DNA of 64,000 nt from JAIBJN01 sp963775625 (GCA_963775625.1 CAVZJM010000009.1:62001-126000); one strand, 5' to 3'; shown: positions 43,097-54,900, counted from the first letter of the stretch. Notes: a model not told the origin generated them from the letters alone. Program-made: numbers and translations.

Positions 43097-43769
43097 GAGT
43101 CCTTCCGAGCATCGCACAGCAGTACTGCTGGATGAGCATCCCCTCTGGCTGGACGGGGTGGAGCAAGTCCTGGCCCGCATCGGGATCGAGGTCAAGGGAA
43201 AGGCGACCTCGCCCGATCACGCCCTCGCGCTGATCGAGGAGCACGGCCCCAGCCTGTTCGTCACGGGAATCGAGATCACCGACGGCCCGATGGACGGCCT
43301 CGAGTGCCTCTCGCTCGCAAAGCAGCGGGCGCCGGAGCTCAAGGTGATCGTCCTCTCGGCGTACGGGGATCCCCACCACGTCGACGCGGCGCTCGCCGCG
43401 GGCGCCGAAGCGTATGTCCTCAAGACGGCGCAGGCGGACGACCTCGCCTCGGCAATCCGGCAGGCGTTCGACCACTCCATCTACCTGGCGCGAGGGCACA
43501 ACGGCAAACGCCCCCAGCACCCCCGCGAGTCGATCGAGGAGGCATGGGGCCTCACCCGCCGCGAGCTCGAGATCCTGACGCTCGTGGCCGAGGGGCACTC
43601 GAACGCCCAGCTCGCCCGCATGCTCTGGGTGACGGAGCAGACCGTCAAGTTCCACCTGTCCAACATCTACCGGAAGCTCGACGTCTCGAATCGAACCGAG
43701 GCGAGCCGTTGGGCCCAGGTGCACGGGCTGCTTCCCCTCCAGTCGTCGCCGAGCCCGGCGGCTGTCTAG
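43095..43769 (+). CDS. LuxR/NarL-family regulator with degenerate receiver
   Basis: 224 residues. The receiver keeps the acidic pair (LLDEHPLW) and the Lys (AYVLKTA), but the phospho-acceptor position reads VTGIEITDG: Gly replaces Asp in the usual LLDxxMP strand, with two residues inserted after it. The C-terminal HTH is typical (LTRRELEILTLVAEGHSNAQ, VTEQTVKFHLSNIYRKLDV). It therefore probably responds to something other than phosphorylation, or is constitutive. No sensor kinase is nearby. It lies directly after the NAD-synthase-like gene and could control the polysaccharide genes. Confidence 0.88.
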   Translation: MSPSEHRTAVLLDEHPLWLDGVEQVLARIGIEVKGKATSPDHALALIEEHGPSLFVTGIEITDGPMDGLECLSLAKQRAPELKVIVLSAYGDPHHVDAALAAGAEAYVLKTAQADDLASAIRQAFDHSIYLARGHNGKRPQHPRESIEEAWGLTRRELEILTLVAEGHSNAQLARMLWVTEQTVKFHLSNIYRKLDVSNRTEASRWAQVHGLLPLQSSPSPAAV

Positions 43770-43803
43770 CCGCTCAGCGCCCGGCGACGTCCTCAGAAAC
43801 GGA

Positions 43804-43840
43804 GCGCGGTCACCCCCCGACCAATCGGGGGCGACCGCGC
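43804..43840 (+). terminator. Strong hairpin after the regulator gene
   Basis: GCGCGGTC (43804-43811) pairs with GACCGCGC (43833-43840), and inside it CCCCGA pairs with TCGGGG around CCAA. No T-run follows. Likely the transcription end of the 43095 gene. Confidence 0.6.
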
Positions 43841-44105
43841 GCGCCCTGGAGGAGCGCCCCGAAAATCTCCCCGACACGGGCGCACGCGTCTATCCCCCGG
43901 AAGGGGGAAACGGGCCACATCCCGCTTGGTCGCCGGGAGGGCCCGCACCCCCGCGCGAGGGCCGTTAGAGGGAAGGCTCATGCCGCCCCCGCTGACCGGG
44001 CATCGGCTGCGGCCAGCCGGCCCGTGTGAGGCGACACTACTCAACCCGCCGGCCGGCGACTACTAGCCGTTCGGCGAGATCGTACGCCGGGGTTCTTCGA
44101 GTTCT
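43841..44105. other. Structured gene-free region
   Basis: The rest of a 336-bp gap between converging genes. CCCCC (43894-43898) and GGGGG (43903-43907) close a tetraloop hairpin, and immediately downstream CGGGCC (43911) pairs with GGCCCG (43940-43945) enclosing TCCCG/CGGGA. A remnant of the palindromic element end (TTCGAGTTCT, part of 44089-44108) precedes the mutase stop. No ORF with coding character is visible. It could hold a small RNA or be a compound terminator. Confidence 0.4.
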
Positions 44106-45770
44106 CTAGAACACCGGCGTCTCGCGCCAGGTCCCCCAGACCTCGCGGAGCGCGTCGCACATCTCGCCCATCGTCACATACACGCGCGAGGCCTCGACGA
44201 TGGCCGGCATCAGGTTCCGGTCCTCGACGGCGGCGTCGGCCCTGAGGCGGGCGAGGGCCGCTTCGGCCGCGGCGCCGTCGCGCCGAGCGCGCAGCTCGCG
44301 CACCCGCTCGACCTGCTTGTCCTCGAGCGCCTGGTCGATCTTGAGGATCTCGATCGGACGCTCCTCCGGCTCCTCGTAGCGGTTGACGCCGACGATCACC
44401 CGCTGCCCGGCCTCGAGCTCGCTCTGGAACCTGAAAGAGGCTTCGGCGATCTCCCGCTGGAAGAAGTTGTCCTTGATGGCGGCGACGACGCCGCCCAGCC
44501 TGCGGATGCGGTCGAAGTAGTCGTACGCCTCGGCCTCGAGGCGATTGGTCAAGTCCTCCAGGAAGTAGGAGCCGCCCAGAGGGTCGATCGTGGAGGCGAC
44601 GCCGGTCTCGTGGGCGAGCACCTGCTGCGTGCGGAGGGCGATCTTGACCGCGTGCTCCGTCGGGAGCGCGAGTGCCTCGTCGAAGGAGTTCGTGTGCAGC
44701 GACTGGCATCCGCCGAGAACCGCGGCGAGCGCCTCGACCGCGGTGCGCACGATGTTGACCTCCGGCTGTTGGGCCGTGAGAGAGACGCCGGCGGTCTGGG
44801 CGTGGAAGCGCATGAGCCAGGAGCGAGGGCTCTTCGCCCCGTAGGTGTCGCGAAGCTCGCGCGCCCAGATCCGACGGGCGGCGCGGTACTTGGCGATCTC
44901 CTCGAAGAAGTCGATGTGGGCGTTGAAGAAGAACGAGAGGCGCGGGGCGAAGTCGTCGACGGCCAGGCCTCTGGCCACCGCCGCCTCCACGTACGCAAAC
45001 CCGTCGGCGAGCGTGAACGCAAGCTCCTGCGCGGCCGTGGAGCCGGCCTCGCGGATGTGGTAGCCCGAGATGGAGACCGGGTGCCAGAGGGGCACCTCCC
45101 GCGCGCAGAACTCGATCATGTCCACGCAGAGCCGCATCGAGGGCTCCGGAGGGAAGATCCACTCCTTCTGGGCGATGTACTCCTTGAGGATGTCCGTCTG
45201 GATCGTCCCGCGGAGCTTGTCCCTCCCCACTCCCTGGCTCTCGGCGACGCAGATGTAGAACGCCAGGAGCATCGCGGCGGGCGCGTTGATCGTCATCGAG
45301 GTCGACACCTCGTCCAGCGGGATCCCGGAGAAGAGCTGCTCCATGTCCGCGAGCGAGTCGATCGCCACTCCCTCGCGCCCGACCTCGCCGAGCGACTTCG
45401 GGTGGTCCGAGTCGTAGCCCATCAGGGTCGGCATGTCGAAGGCGGTCGAGAGGCCCGTCTGCCCGTGCTCGAGCAGGTAGCGGAAGCGAACGTTCGTCTC
45501 CTCGGCGGTGCCGAACCCGGCGAACTGCCGCATCGTCCAGAGCCTTCCGCGGTGCATCGAGGGATAGACCCCCCGGGTGTACGGATAGACCCCCGGGTAG
45601 CCGAGGTCGCGCACGTAGTCGAGCCCCACGTTGTCGGGCGTGTACAGAGGCTCGATGGGCAGCCCCGACATGGTCGTGAAGAGCGCGTCGCGCTCGGGCG
45701 TGGCCTCGTAGAGATCCTTTCGCCACTCCTCCGTGGCGTCGAGACCCCGGCGGTCCTCGGTCGCGGCCAT
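44106..45770 (-). CDS. Acyl-CoA mutase large subunit, isobutyryl-CoA-mutase-like
   Basis: 554 residues of the B12-dependent acyl-CoA mutase barrel, without the C-terminal cobalamin domain. Signatures: TRGVYPSMHRGRLWTMRQF, GTIQTDILKEYIAQKEWIF, SISGYHIREAGST and QSLHTNSFDEALALPT. Methylmalonyl-CoA mutase has Tyr and Arg at the two substrate-selecting positions; here they read His (SMHRG) and Gln (AQKEW). Gln is the isobutyryl-CoA type, His fits none of the types I know. The probable small subunit is at 6448-6849 and the cofactor enzyme at 56462. ATG at 45770. Confidence 0.85.
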   Translation of the reverse strand: MAATEDRRGLDATEEWRKDLYEATPERDALFTTMSGLPIEPLYTPDNVGLDYVRDLGYPGVYPYTRGVYPSMHRGRLWTMRQFAGFGTAEETNVRFRYLLEHGQTGLSTAFDMPTLMGYDSDHPKSLGEVGREGVAIDSLADMEQLFSGIPLDEVSTSMTINAPAAMLLAFYICVAESQGVGRDKLRGTIQTDILKEYIAQKEWIFPPEPSMRLCVDMIEFCAREVPLWHPVSISGYHIREAGSTAAQELAFTLADGFAYVEAAVARGLAVDDFAPRLSFFFNAHIDFFEEIAKYRAARRIWARELRDTYGAKSPRSWLMRFHAQTAGVSLTAQQPEVNIVRTAVEALAAVLGGCQSLHTNSFDEALALPTEHAVKIALRTQQVLAHETGVASTIDPLGGSYFLEDLTNRLEAEAYDYFDRIRRLGGVVAAIKDNFFQREIAEASFRFQSELEAGQRVIVGVNRYEEPEERPIEILKIDQALEDKQVERVRELRARRDGAAAEAALARLRADAAVEDRNLMPAIVEASRVYVTMGEMCDALREVWGTWRETPVF

Positions 45771-45810
45771 GTGCGAGGAATTCTAGGCGACCGGTCGTCT
45801 CCTCCTTTCG

Positions 45811-45858
45811 GGGGACGGGCCGCTCACCCATACGGGTGCTTCGCGGCTCCTCATCCCG
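45811..45858. promoter_or_regulatory. Nested hairpin in the gap between mutase and giant surface protein
   Basis: GCCGC (45819-45823) pairs with GCGGC (45843-45847), enclosing CACCC (45825-45829) and GGGTG (45834-45838) around ATAC. Flanking ACGGG and CCCGT can close a further helix. It lies about 90 bp before the giant gene and about 40 bp before the divergent mutase start, so it could be a 5' leader structure or, as DNA, a palindromic operator. It does not match a riboswitch class I can name. Confidence 0.35.
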
Positions 45859-45941
45859 TTTTCATACCGGTTTGCGGCCGCGACCCTACGCCCGGCGCCG
45901 ATGCGTTCGACCAGGAAGACGCTTTCGCGCGCCAGAGAACG

Positions 45942-48900
45942 ATGACATCCACACCTCCCCTGCGGCCCACGGAGACCGGCTCGGCTGACGTCGAGCCGGC
46001 CGCCGTTCTGCGCGGCTCCTCGCCGGTGCGGTCAGCCGCCGCGATTGCGGCGGCGGCGGCCGTGTTCCTCGCGGTCGTCGTCCTTGCCGGCGTCGGACGC
46101 CTCGACGCGGACGTTCCCGGATTCCTCGACAAGGCGCTCGGCCCCGAGAAGGCCGGGGCGCCCCTGGAGCGCACGCCCGCGAGGGGCGTCGGCGTCCGGA
46201 TCCACGACCAGGGCTACACGGTCTCCCACAGGGGCGCGTCCGTCTCGGTCGTCTCCGAGGACGTCACCGGCGCGGACTGGCGGCGCCACGTCCACGGCGT
46301 CTCGCGCGAGACGGACTTCGGCACGGAGACGATCGTCGTCGACGGCCGCAAGACCGAGGAGTTCCTCACGGTCGTGGAGCGGCAGGGCGAGCGGACCTGG
46401 CGCTGGAAGCTCGCGTCCCGGCTGCAGCCGCGCCTGACCCGCGACGGGGCCGTCTCCTTCCTCGACCCGACCCGCCACCTCGTCACCAGCATCAGCATCG
46501 ACCCGGTGCGCATCCTCGACGCCGACGGCAAGGACGTCACTCCCGAAGGCCTCCGCTGGGGGCTCGAGGAAGGCGACACGGGCTGGTGGATGACGCTCGA
46601 GCTCGACGACGCCGACCTGCCGCTCCCCTACGTCATCGACCCGGCCGTCACCCACCGCGCCTCGGCGACGCAGAACAACGGCGCCGGCTCGACGAGCCTC
46701 ACCATCACCAAGCCCGCGGGCGCGGTGGAGAAGGACCTCCTCGTCGCCCTCGTCTCCGTTCGGAACAACGGGACGGTCACCGCGCCCACGGGCTGGACGC
46801 AGGTCGTCAACTCGGCCTACAGCTTCTACCTCCGCAAGTCCGTCTGGTACAAGGTCGCGGGCGCCTCCGAGCCCGCCAACTACACGTGGACCTTCGGAAC
46901 GAGCGGCGCAGCGGCCGGAGGCATCAGCGCCTTCTACGGCATCAAGACCTCCACGGCTCCGGGCCCGCTGAACGTCGCGGACACGACCCCGCAGACGGCC
47001 AACTCGGGAACGGTCACGGCGACCTCGATCACGACGACCACGAACAACGCGCTCGTCCTCGCGTTCTTCACCGCGCGCAACAACACGACCTTCACCCAGG
47101 CGGCCGGGATGACGGAGCTCTACGAGGTCGGCGCCTCGGGGGGCATCGACATCGCCACCGACTCGATGATCCAGGTGACCGCGGGCGCGACCGGGAACAA
47201 GACGTCGACCCTCGGGACCTCCTCGCGGAACAGCGGCACTCAGGCCTCCTTCAACGTGGACGACGTCGCCCCGACCGGCAGCCTCACCGACCCGGGCTCG
47301 CCTCTGGCGGGGACGGTCACGCTCAACGGGAGCGGCAGCGACACGGACTCGGCGGTCGCGAGCGTCGTCTTCCAGCGCTCGCCCGCCGGAGCCGGGACGT
47401 GGACAGACATCGGCACCGACACGACCTCGCCGTATTCGGCCTCGTTCAACACGACCGGAGTCTCGGACGGGCTCTACGACCTGCGCGTCGTCGTCACGGA
47501 CGCCGCCGCCAACGTGACGAGCTCGTCGACGGTCGCGAACCGGCGCGTCGACAACACGGCGCCGGCGTCGACCACGACGTTCCCCGCCTCGGCGGGCACC
47601 TACAACACCGCCGGCTGGAACGCGGGCTGCGGGACGATCGGCTTCTGCGGTACCTACTCCGACGGAGGCTCGGGCGTCTCGCAGGTGCAGATCTCCATTC
47701 GCCAGGGCACGGGCAACTACTGGAGCGGCGGCTCCTTCTCGAGCGCGAGCGAGGCCTGGAACACGGCCTCGATCGCCGCCGGGAGCTGGTCGTATGCGTT
47801 CGCGGCGACGAGCTTCCCCGCCGACGGCGGCTACACCGTCCGCGTCCGCGCCACCGACGCGGCCGGAAACGTGGAGGCGCCGAACAGCCGGTCGTTCGCC
47901 GTCGACCGCGACGAGCCGGAGACGACCATCGACTCGAGCCCGGCGAATCCCACCGCCTCGACGAGCGCCTCGTTCACGTTCAGCTCGGACGAGGGAGGCT
48001 CGACGTTCGAGTGCCGCCTGGACGGTGGCTCCTGGGGCGCCTGCAGCTCGCCGGAGGGCTACTCGAGCCTGACCGACGGCAGCCACACCTTCGAGGTCCG
48101 CGCGACCGACGTGGCCGGGAACACCGACACCTCTCCGGCGTCCTCCACCTGGCTCGTCGACACGACCGCCCCGAGCTCGACCACGACCTTCCCGGCCGCA
48201 GGCGGCGAATACAACGCCGGCGGCTGGGCCGCCGGGTGCGCGACGGCCGGCCTGTGCGGCACCTACGCCGACGGCTCGGGCTCCGGTGTCTCCCAGGTGG
48301 AGGTCTCGATCCGCCAGGGCAGCGGCAACTACTGGAACGGCTCGAGCTTCTCGAGCGCGAGCGAGGTGTGGAATGCGGCGGGCCTCTCGGCCGGAAGCTG
48401 GTCATACCCACTCGCCGCCGGCAGCTTCCCGGCGGACGGGAGCTACACGGTGCGGGTACGCGCGGTCGACGCGGCCGCGAACACAGAGGCCCCGACCAGC
48501 CGCGGCTTCGAGTACGACACCACCGACCCGAGCGCGGTCTTTGCATTCCCGGCCGCCGGGGGCGCGTACACGACCTCCGGCTGGAACGCCGGCTGCACCG
48601 TCGCAGGGTTCTGCGGGAGCCACTCCGACTCGGGCACGGGCGTCGCCGGCGTCGGGGTCAGCGTCAGAAGGGTGTCCACCGGCCTCTACTGGGACGGCGA
48701 TTCCTTCGACGCTGCAGGCGAGATGTTCCTCTCCGCTGCCCTCGCGGGAGGCGACTGGTCGTTCGGGCTCGCGGCGCCGGGCTTCCCGGCGGACGGCGCC
48801 TACACCGTCCACGTCCGCGCGACCGACGACGCCGGCAACACCGAAGGCGGACCCTCGCGGACCTTCACCTACGACACGACGCCGCCGCAGACGACGATCG

Positions 48901-51900
48901 ACTCCAACCCCGCCGACCCGACCGGCTCCGACGAGTGCCGACTTCGTCTTCTCCTCGAGCGAAGGCGGCTCCACCTTCGAATGCCGCCTCGACGCCGGCT
49001 CCTGGAGCGCCTGCACGAGCCCCAAGAGCTACTCGGGCCTGTCGGACGGGAGCCACACCTTCGACGTCCGCGCCACCGACATCGCCGGCAACACCGACGG
49101 CTCCCCGGCCTCCTTCACCTGGCTCGTCGACACCGCGGCGCCCTCCTCGACGATCTCCTTCCCGGCCGCCGCCGGCACCTACAACGCCGCCGGCTGGAAC
49201 GCCGGCTGCGCCTCCTCGGGGCTCTGCGGGACGTACGGCGACGGCTCCGGCTCCGGCGTCGCCGAGGTCGAGGTCTCCATCCGCCAGGGCTCGGGCGAGC
49301 TACTGGGACGGCTCCGGGTTCACGAGCGGAAGCGAGGTGTGGAACGACTCCCGCTCGCAGCCGGCGACTGGTCGTATCGCCTTCCGATGCCGCCGATTTC
49401 CTGGCGGACGGCTCGTACACCGTGCGCGTGCGGGCGGTCGACAGCGTCGGGAACGCGGAAGCGCCCTCGAGCCGGGCCTTCGCCTTCGACGCGACGGCCC
49501 CCACCGGCTCGCTGACCGCCCCCGCCGACGGAGCGGCGCTGCGCGGCGTCTCCGTGACCGTCTCATCCGACTCGGCCGACGCCGGCTCCGGAGTCGACTC
49601 GGCCGAGTTCCAGCGCCGGCCCGCCGGCGGCGGCACCTGGACGACGATCGACACCGACACCACCTCCCCCTACACCGTCAGCTGGGACACGACCCCGCTC
49701 ACCGACGGCGACTACGACCTCCGCGTCGTCACCACCGACCAGGCCGGGAACGCGTTCGTCTCGGCGACCCGGACGGTCACGGTCGATAACACGGCGCCGA
49801 GCGCGGCCACGCTCGATCCGCTCCCCGGCGCGATCCGGAACGGCCAGGAGCTGACCGGATCCGGCGCGGACGCGACCTCGGGCGTCGAGTCCCTCACGTA
49901 CCTCTACTGCGCGGGAACCTCGTGCACGCCATCGACGCCGGTCGGCTCCTCGACGACCGGCCCGGACTACAACGTCATCTGGACGGGCCAGCCCGCCGAC
50001 GGCGACGTCCGGGTGCTCGCGCGCGTCACCGACCGTGCCGGGAACACGCTCGACTCGACGATCCAGGACGTCCTCGTCGACAACACGAGCCCGACCGGCT
50101 CGCTCACCGCGCCGGCCAACGGCGCAACGCTCGGCGGAGTCTCCGTGACCGTCTCCTCCGACTCGGCCGACGCCGGCTCCGGAGTCGACTCGGCCGAGTT
50201 CCAGCGCCGGCCCGCCGGCGGCGGCACCTGGACGACCATCGACACCGACACCACCTCCCCCTACACCGTCAGCTGGAACACGACCCCGCTCACCGACGGC
50301 GACTACGACCTCCGCGTCGTCACCACCGACCAGGCCGGGAACACGTTCGCCTCCGCGACCCGGACGGTCACGGTCGACAACACGGCGCCGAGCGTGACGA
50401 TCACCGCGCCGACCGGCTTCGTCAACGCGGCTGCCCCCGACCCCTTCACCGTCACCGCTACGACGCCCGACGGCGACGTGCAGACCGTCGAGCTCTTCAG
50501 CTGCTCGAACGCAAGCGGCGGCTGCTCGAGCGGCTCCTGGGTCTCGCTCGGAGCCGACCCGAGCGCCCCCTACTCCGCCTCGTGGCCCGTCGACCCCGAC
50601 GGCAACCGCGCCCTACGCGCCGTCTCCACCGACGGCGCCGGAAACACCGGCAGCGACGTCGTCAACGTCACCGTCGACCGCACGAGCCCGAGCGGCGCGC
50701 TGACCGCTCCGGCAGACGGCGCCTTCGTCACCGCCACGCTGACCGTCTCCTCCGACTCGGCCGACGCCGGCTCCGGAGTCGACTCGGCCGAGTTCCAGCG
50801 CCGTCCCGCCGGCGGCGGCACCTGGACGACGATCGACACCGACACCACCTCCCCCTACTCCGTCAGCTGGGACACGACCCCGCTCACCGACGGCGACTAC
50901 GACCTCCGCGTCGTCACCACCGACCAGGCCGGGAACACGTTCGCCTCCGCGACCCGAACGGTCACGGTCGACAACACGACCCCCTCCGCCCCGGTCGTGA
51001 CGCTCTCCGAGTCGAGCCCCTTCGCCTACGCGAGCGGGACCGAGATCTTCGTCAACACCGACGAGACGGGGTCGTACGACGTGGAGGCGACCAGCTCCGA
51101 CCCGCACTCCGGCATCGACAGGATCCGCTTCCCCGGCCCGACGGACGACTCCTCGAGCCCGTACTCCGCGAGCTACGCCTTCGGCGACCTCTCCGGGCCC
51201 CAGGCGGTGACGGCGTTCAACGGCGCCGGCCTGACGGCCGCGACCCCGTTCACGGTCACCCCCGACACCGCCGAGCCGGCCGGCGGCTCGGTCGGCTACC
51301 CGGACGGCTACGACACCGACGGCGACGTCACCATCACGGTCGACGCCGGCACGGACGCGCTCTCCGGCGTCGCTCCCGCCTCAGCCGTTCTCGAGCGGCG
51401 CACCTCCGCCCTCTCCGACGGCTCCTGCGACCCGTTCGCGGGCGGCTGGAACACGGTCACGAGCCCGGACACGGTCGCCTCAGGCCTCTGCGCCCAGTAC
51501 CGCTACCGGGTCTCCGACCGCGTCGGCAACGAGGCGATCTACACGTCGGCCAACGTCGTCAAGGTCGACCTCGTCAACCCGGGCGCGCCGGCGCTCGCAC
51601 TGGTCGAGTCGAGCCCGTTCGCCCACGTCGCCGGCACGGAGATCTTCGTGAACACGAACGAGACGGGCTCCTACGACGTCGAGGCCTCGACGTCCGACGC
51701 CGTCTCGGGAATCGACAAGGTCGTCTTCCCCGCCGGCGTCGAGGACACAAGCGCTCCCTACTCGGCCGGCTACGACTTCGACGACCTCCTCGGCACCCAG
51801 ACCGTCACCGCGCACGACCGCGCCGGCAACACCGCCAGCTCCGGCTTCGACGTCACCGAGGACGTCACGGCCCCGTCCACGACCGACGACACGGCCTCCA

Positions 51901-54900
51901 CCGGCCCGAGCTGGCAGACAGCGCCGGTCACGGTCACCCTGACGCCGACGGACGCGCGCGCGGGCGTCGCCGCCACCTACTACACGACCGACGGCAGCGT
52001 CCCGACGACGAGCTCCGACGAGGGCACCTCGATCGACCTCACCTCCGACGGCGTCTACACGATCCGCTACTTCTCGGTGGACAACGTCGGCAACGTCGAG
52101 CCCGTCCGCACCGCGTTCACCACGATCAGAATCGACCAGACGAGCCCGAGCCTGCCGGCGATCACGCTCGACGAGTCGAGCCCGTACGCACACGTGAGCG
52201 GCAGCGAGATCTTCGTCAACACGAACCAGACCGGCAGCTTCGACGTCTCGGCGACGAGCTCCGACGCCGGGTCGGGGATCGACATGATCTCCTTCCCCGG
52301 AGGCGTCGACGACTCGACGAGCCCGTACTCGACGACCTACGACCTCGACGACCTCTCCGGCTCGCAGACGGTGACCGCACATGACGTCGCGGGCAACACC
52401 GCGAGCGACACGTTCACGGTCACTCCGGACACCGCCGCCCCGACCGGCGGCTTCGTCGACTACCCGGACGGCTTCGACGCGGACGGGACGGTCACGGTGG
52501 CGGTCGACGCCGGCTCGGACGCGCTCTCGGGCGTGAACGCTGCCTCGAGCGTCCTCGAGCGCACCACGTCCGCGCTGTCCGGCGGCACCTGCGCGCCGTT
52601 CGTGGGCGGCTGGAGCGCGGCGACGAGCCCCGACACGGTGCCCGACTCGACCTGCGCCAGATACCGCTACCGCGTCTTCGACCGGGTCGGCAACGAGGCG
52701 ATCTACACGCTGCCGACCAGCACGGTGAAGGTCGACCTCACGGTCCCGCAGACGACCATCGACTCGGCGCCCGCCGATCCCTCCAACGACGCCTCCCCCG
52801 ACTTCACGTTCTCTTCGAGCGAGCCCGCCTCCACGTTCGAGTGCCGGCTCGACGGCGGCTCCTGGAGCGCGTGCACGTCGCCCGAGGGCCTCGCGGGCCT
52901 CGGCGACGGAACCCATACCTTCCAGGTGCGGGCTACCGACGCGGCCGGGCTGACCGACCCGAGCCCCGCCTCCTACACCTGGACGGTCGACACCGCGGCG
53001 CCGAACACGTCGTTCGACGACGTCCCGCCCGACCCGTCCAACGACGACGCCCCGGACTTCGAGTTCTCGGCCGGCGAGGCCGGGTCCACCTTCGAGTGCC
53101 GGCTCGACGGCGGCGCCTGGACGCCCTGCGCGAGCCCGGAGACGATCGGCCTCCTCGCCGACGGCGGCCACACCTTCCAGGCGCGCGCCACAGACGCCGC
53201 CGGCAACGTCGACGCGTCCCCCGCCTCGTACACGTGGACGGTGGACACCGTCGCTCCCGACACGTCGTTCTCGGTCGTCCCCGCCGACCCGACCAACGAC
53301 ACGACGCCGACGTTCGAGTTCTCGGCGAACGAGGCCGGCTCGAGCTTCCAGTGCCGCCTCGACGTCGGCCCCTGGGGCGCGTGCTCGAGCCCCGAGACCG
53401 TCGGCGCGCTCACCGACGGCAGCCACACCTTCGAGGCGCGCGCAACGGATCAGGCCGGCAACCAGGAGACGGCGCCCGCTTCGTACACCTGGGTCGTCGA
53501 TGCAGGCGTGCCGACCGTGACGATCACGCAGCCGAGCGGCTTCGTGAACGCGTCCGACGCCGACCCCTACACGTTGCGGGCGACGAGCCCCGACGGCGAC
53601 GTCGCCGATGTCGAGTTCTTCCGCTGCTCCGACGACTCGGCCGCCTGCTCGACGGGCTCGTGGGTCTCCCTCGGCGCCGACGCGTCGGCGCCGTACGAGG
53701 CCTCCTGGCCCCTCGACCCGGACGGCAACCGCGCGCTCCGCGCCGTTGCCACCGACGACGCCTCCAACACGGGAGCGGACGTCGTCGACGCGACGATCGA
53801 CCGCACCGTGCCGGCGACCACGATCGACTCCGCCCCGTCCGACCCGAGCGCGAGCACGACCGCGAGCTTCGAGTTCAGCGCCAGCGAGGGCGGCGTCTCG
53901 TTCGAGTGTCGCCTCGACGCCGGCTCCTGGGGCGCCTGCTCGACTCCGCAGGGCTATTCGAGCCTGACCGAGGGCAACCACACGTTCCACGTGCGCGCGA
54001 CCGACGTCGCGGGCAACGTCGACCCCGCCCCGGCGGCCTTCTCGTGGACGGTCGACACCGGCGCTCCGCAGACCACCATCGACGTCGCCCCGAGCGATCC
54101 GAGCGGCAGCCCGGCGCCGAGCTTCGAGTTCTCGGCGAGCGAGCCCGGCTCCACGTTCGAATGCCGGCTCGACGGCGGCGCCTGGGGCGCCTGCGCCTCG
54201 CCCGAGAGCTACGCCGGCCTGGCCGACGGCAGCCACACCTTCCAGGTGCGGGCGACCGACGCCGCGGGCAACGTCGACGGCACTCCCGCGAGCCACACGT
54301 GGACGATCGACGCGACCCCGCCCGGCGGCGGCCTGGCCGACCCGGGCCAGTACCTGCGCGGCACGATCAGCCTGACCGCGTCGCCGAGCGACGGCGGGGT
54401 CGGCATCCAGGGCGTCGACTTCCAGGTCTCCCCCGCGAACGCCGGCGCCTGGGCGTCGATCGACGTGGACACGACCGATCCGTACGGCGTCGCGTGGGAC
54501 ACCACCCTGCTCGCCGACGGCGTCTACGACCTCCGGATCGTCGTCACCGACAACGCGGGCAACTCGAGCCCGTCGGCCATCGTCGAGGACCGCGTCGTCG
54601 ACAACACGGCGCCGGGCGCGACGATGAACGACCCCGGCGCCTCTCTCCGCGGCACCGTCTCGCTGACGGCGAACGCGAGCGACGCGGGCTCGGGCGTGGA
54701 CACCGTCTCCTTCCAGCGCTCGCCCGCCGGAGCCGGCGCCTGGGTCACGACCGGCGCCTCCTGGGACACGACGGACGTCGCCGACGGCCTCTACGACCTC
54801 CGCGTGACAGTGGCCGACAACGCCGGCAACTCGACCACCTCGCCGCCGGTAACGGACCGCCGCGTCGACAACACGAAGCCGAGCCTCACCTCCTCCACGC

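Noticed and set aside
44610..45941. Upstream extension of the giant gene's open frame
   Set aside because: It is antisense to the conserved mutase gene and shows only low-complexity charged sequence. The ATG at 45942 starts the membrane helix and real beta domains.
48930..49384. The alternate-frame stretch inside the giant gene read as a non-Ig domain
   Set aside because: It is Arg/Leu-rich nonsense in the main frame, whereas the other frames give perfect continuation of the Ig modules. Four indels explain it.
46032..54296. Long leftward frames under the giant gene (684 and 938 codons)
   Set aside because: Repetitive antisense images of the Ig modules; no start context or family resemblance.
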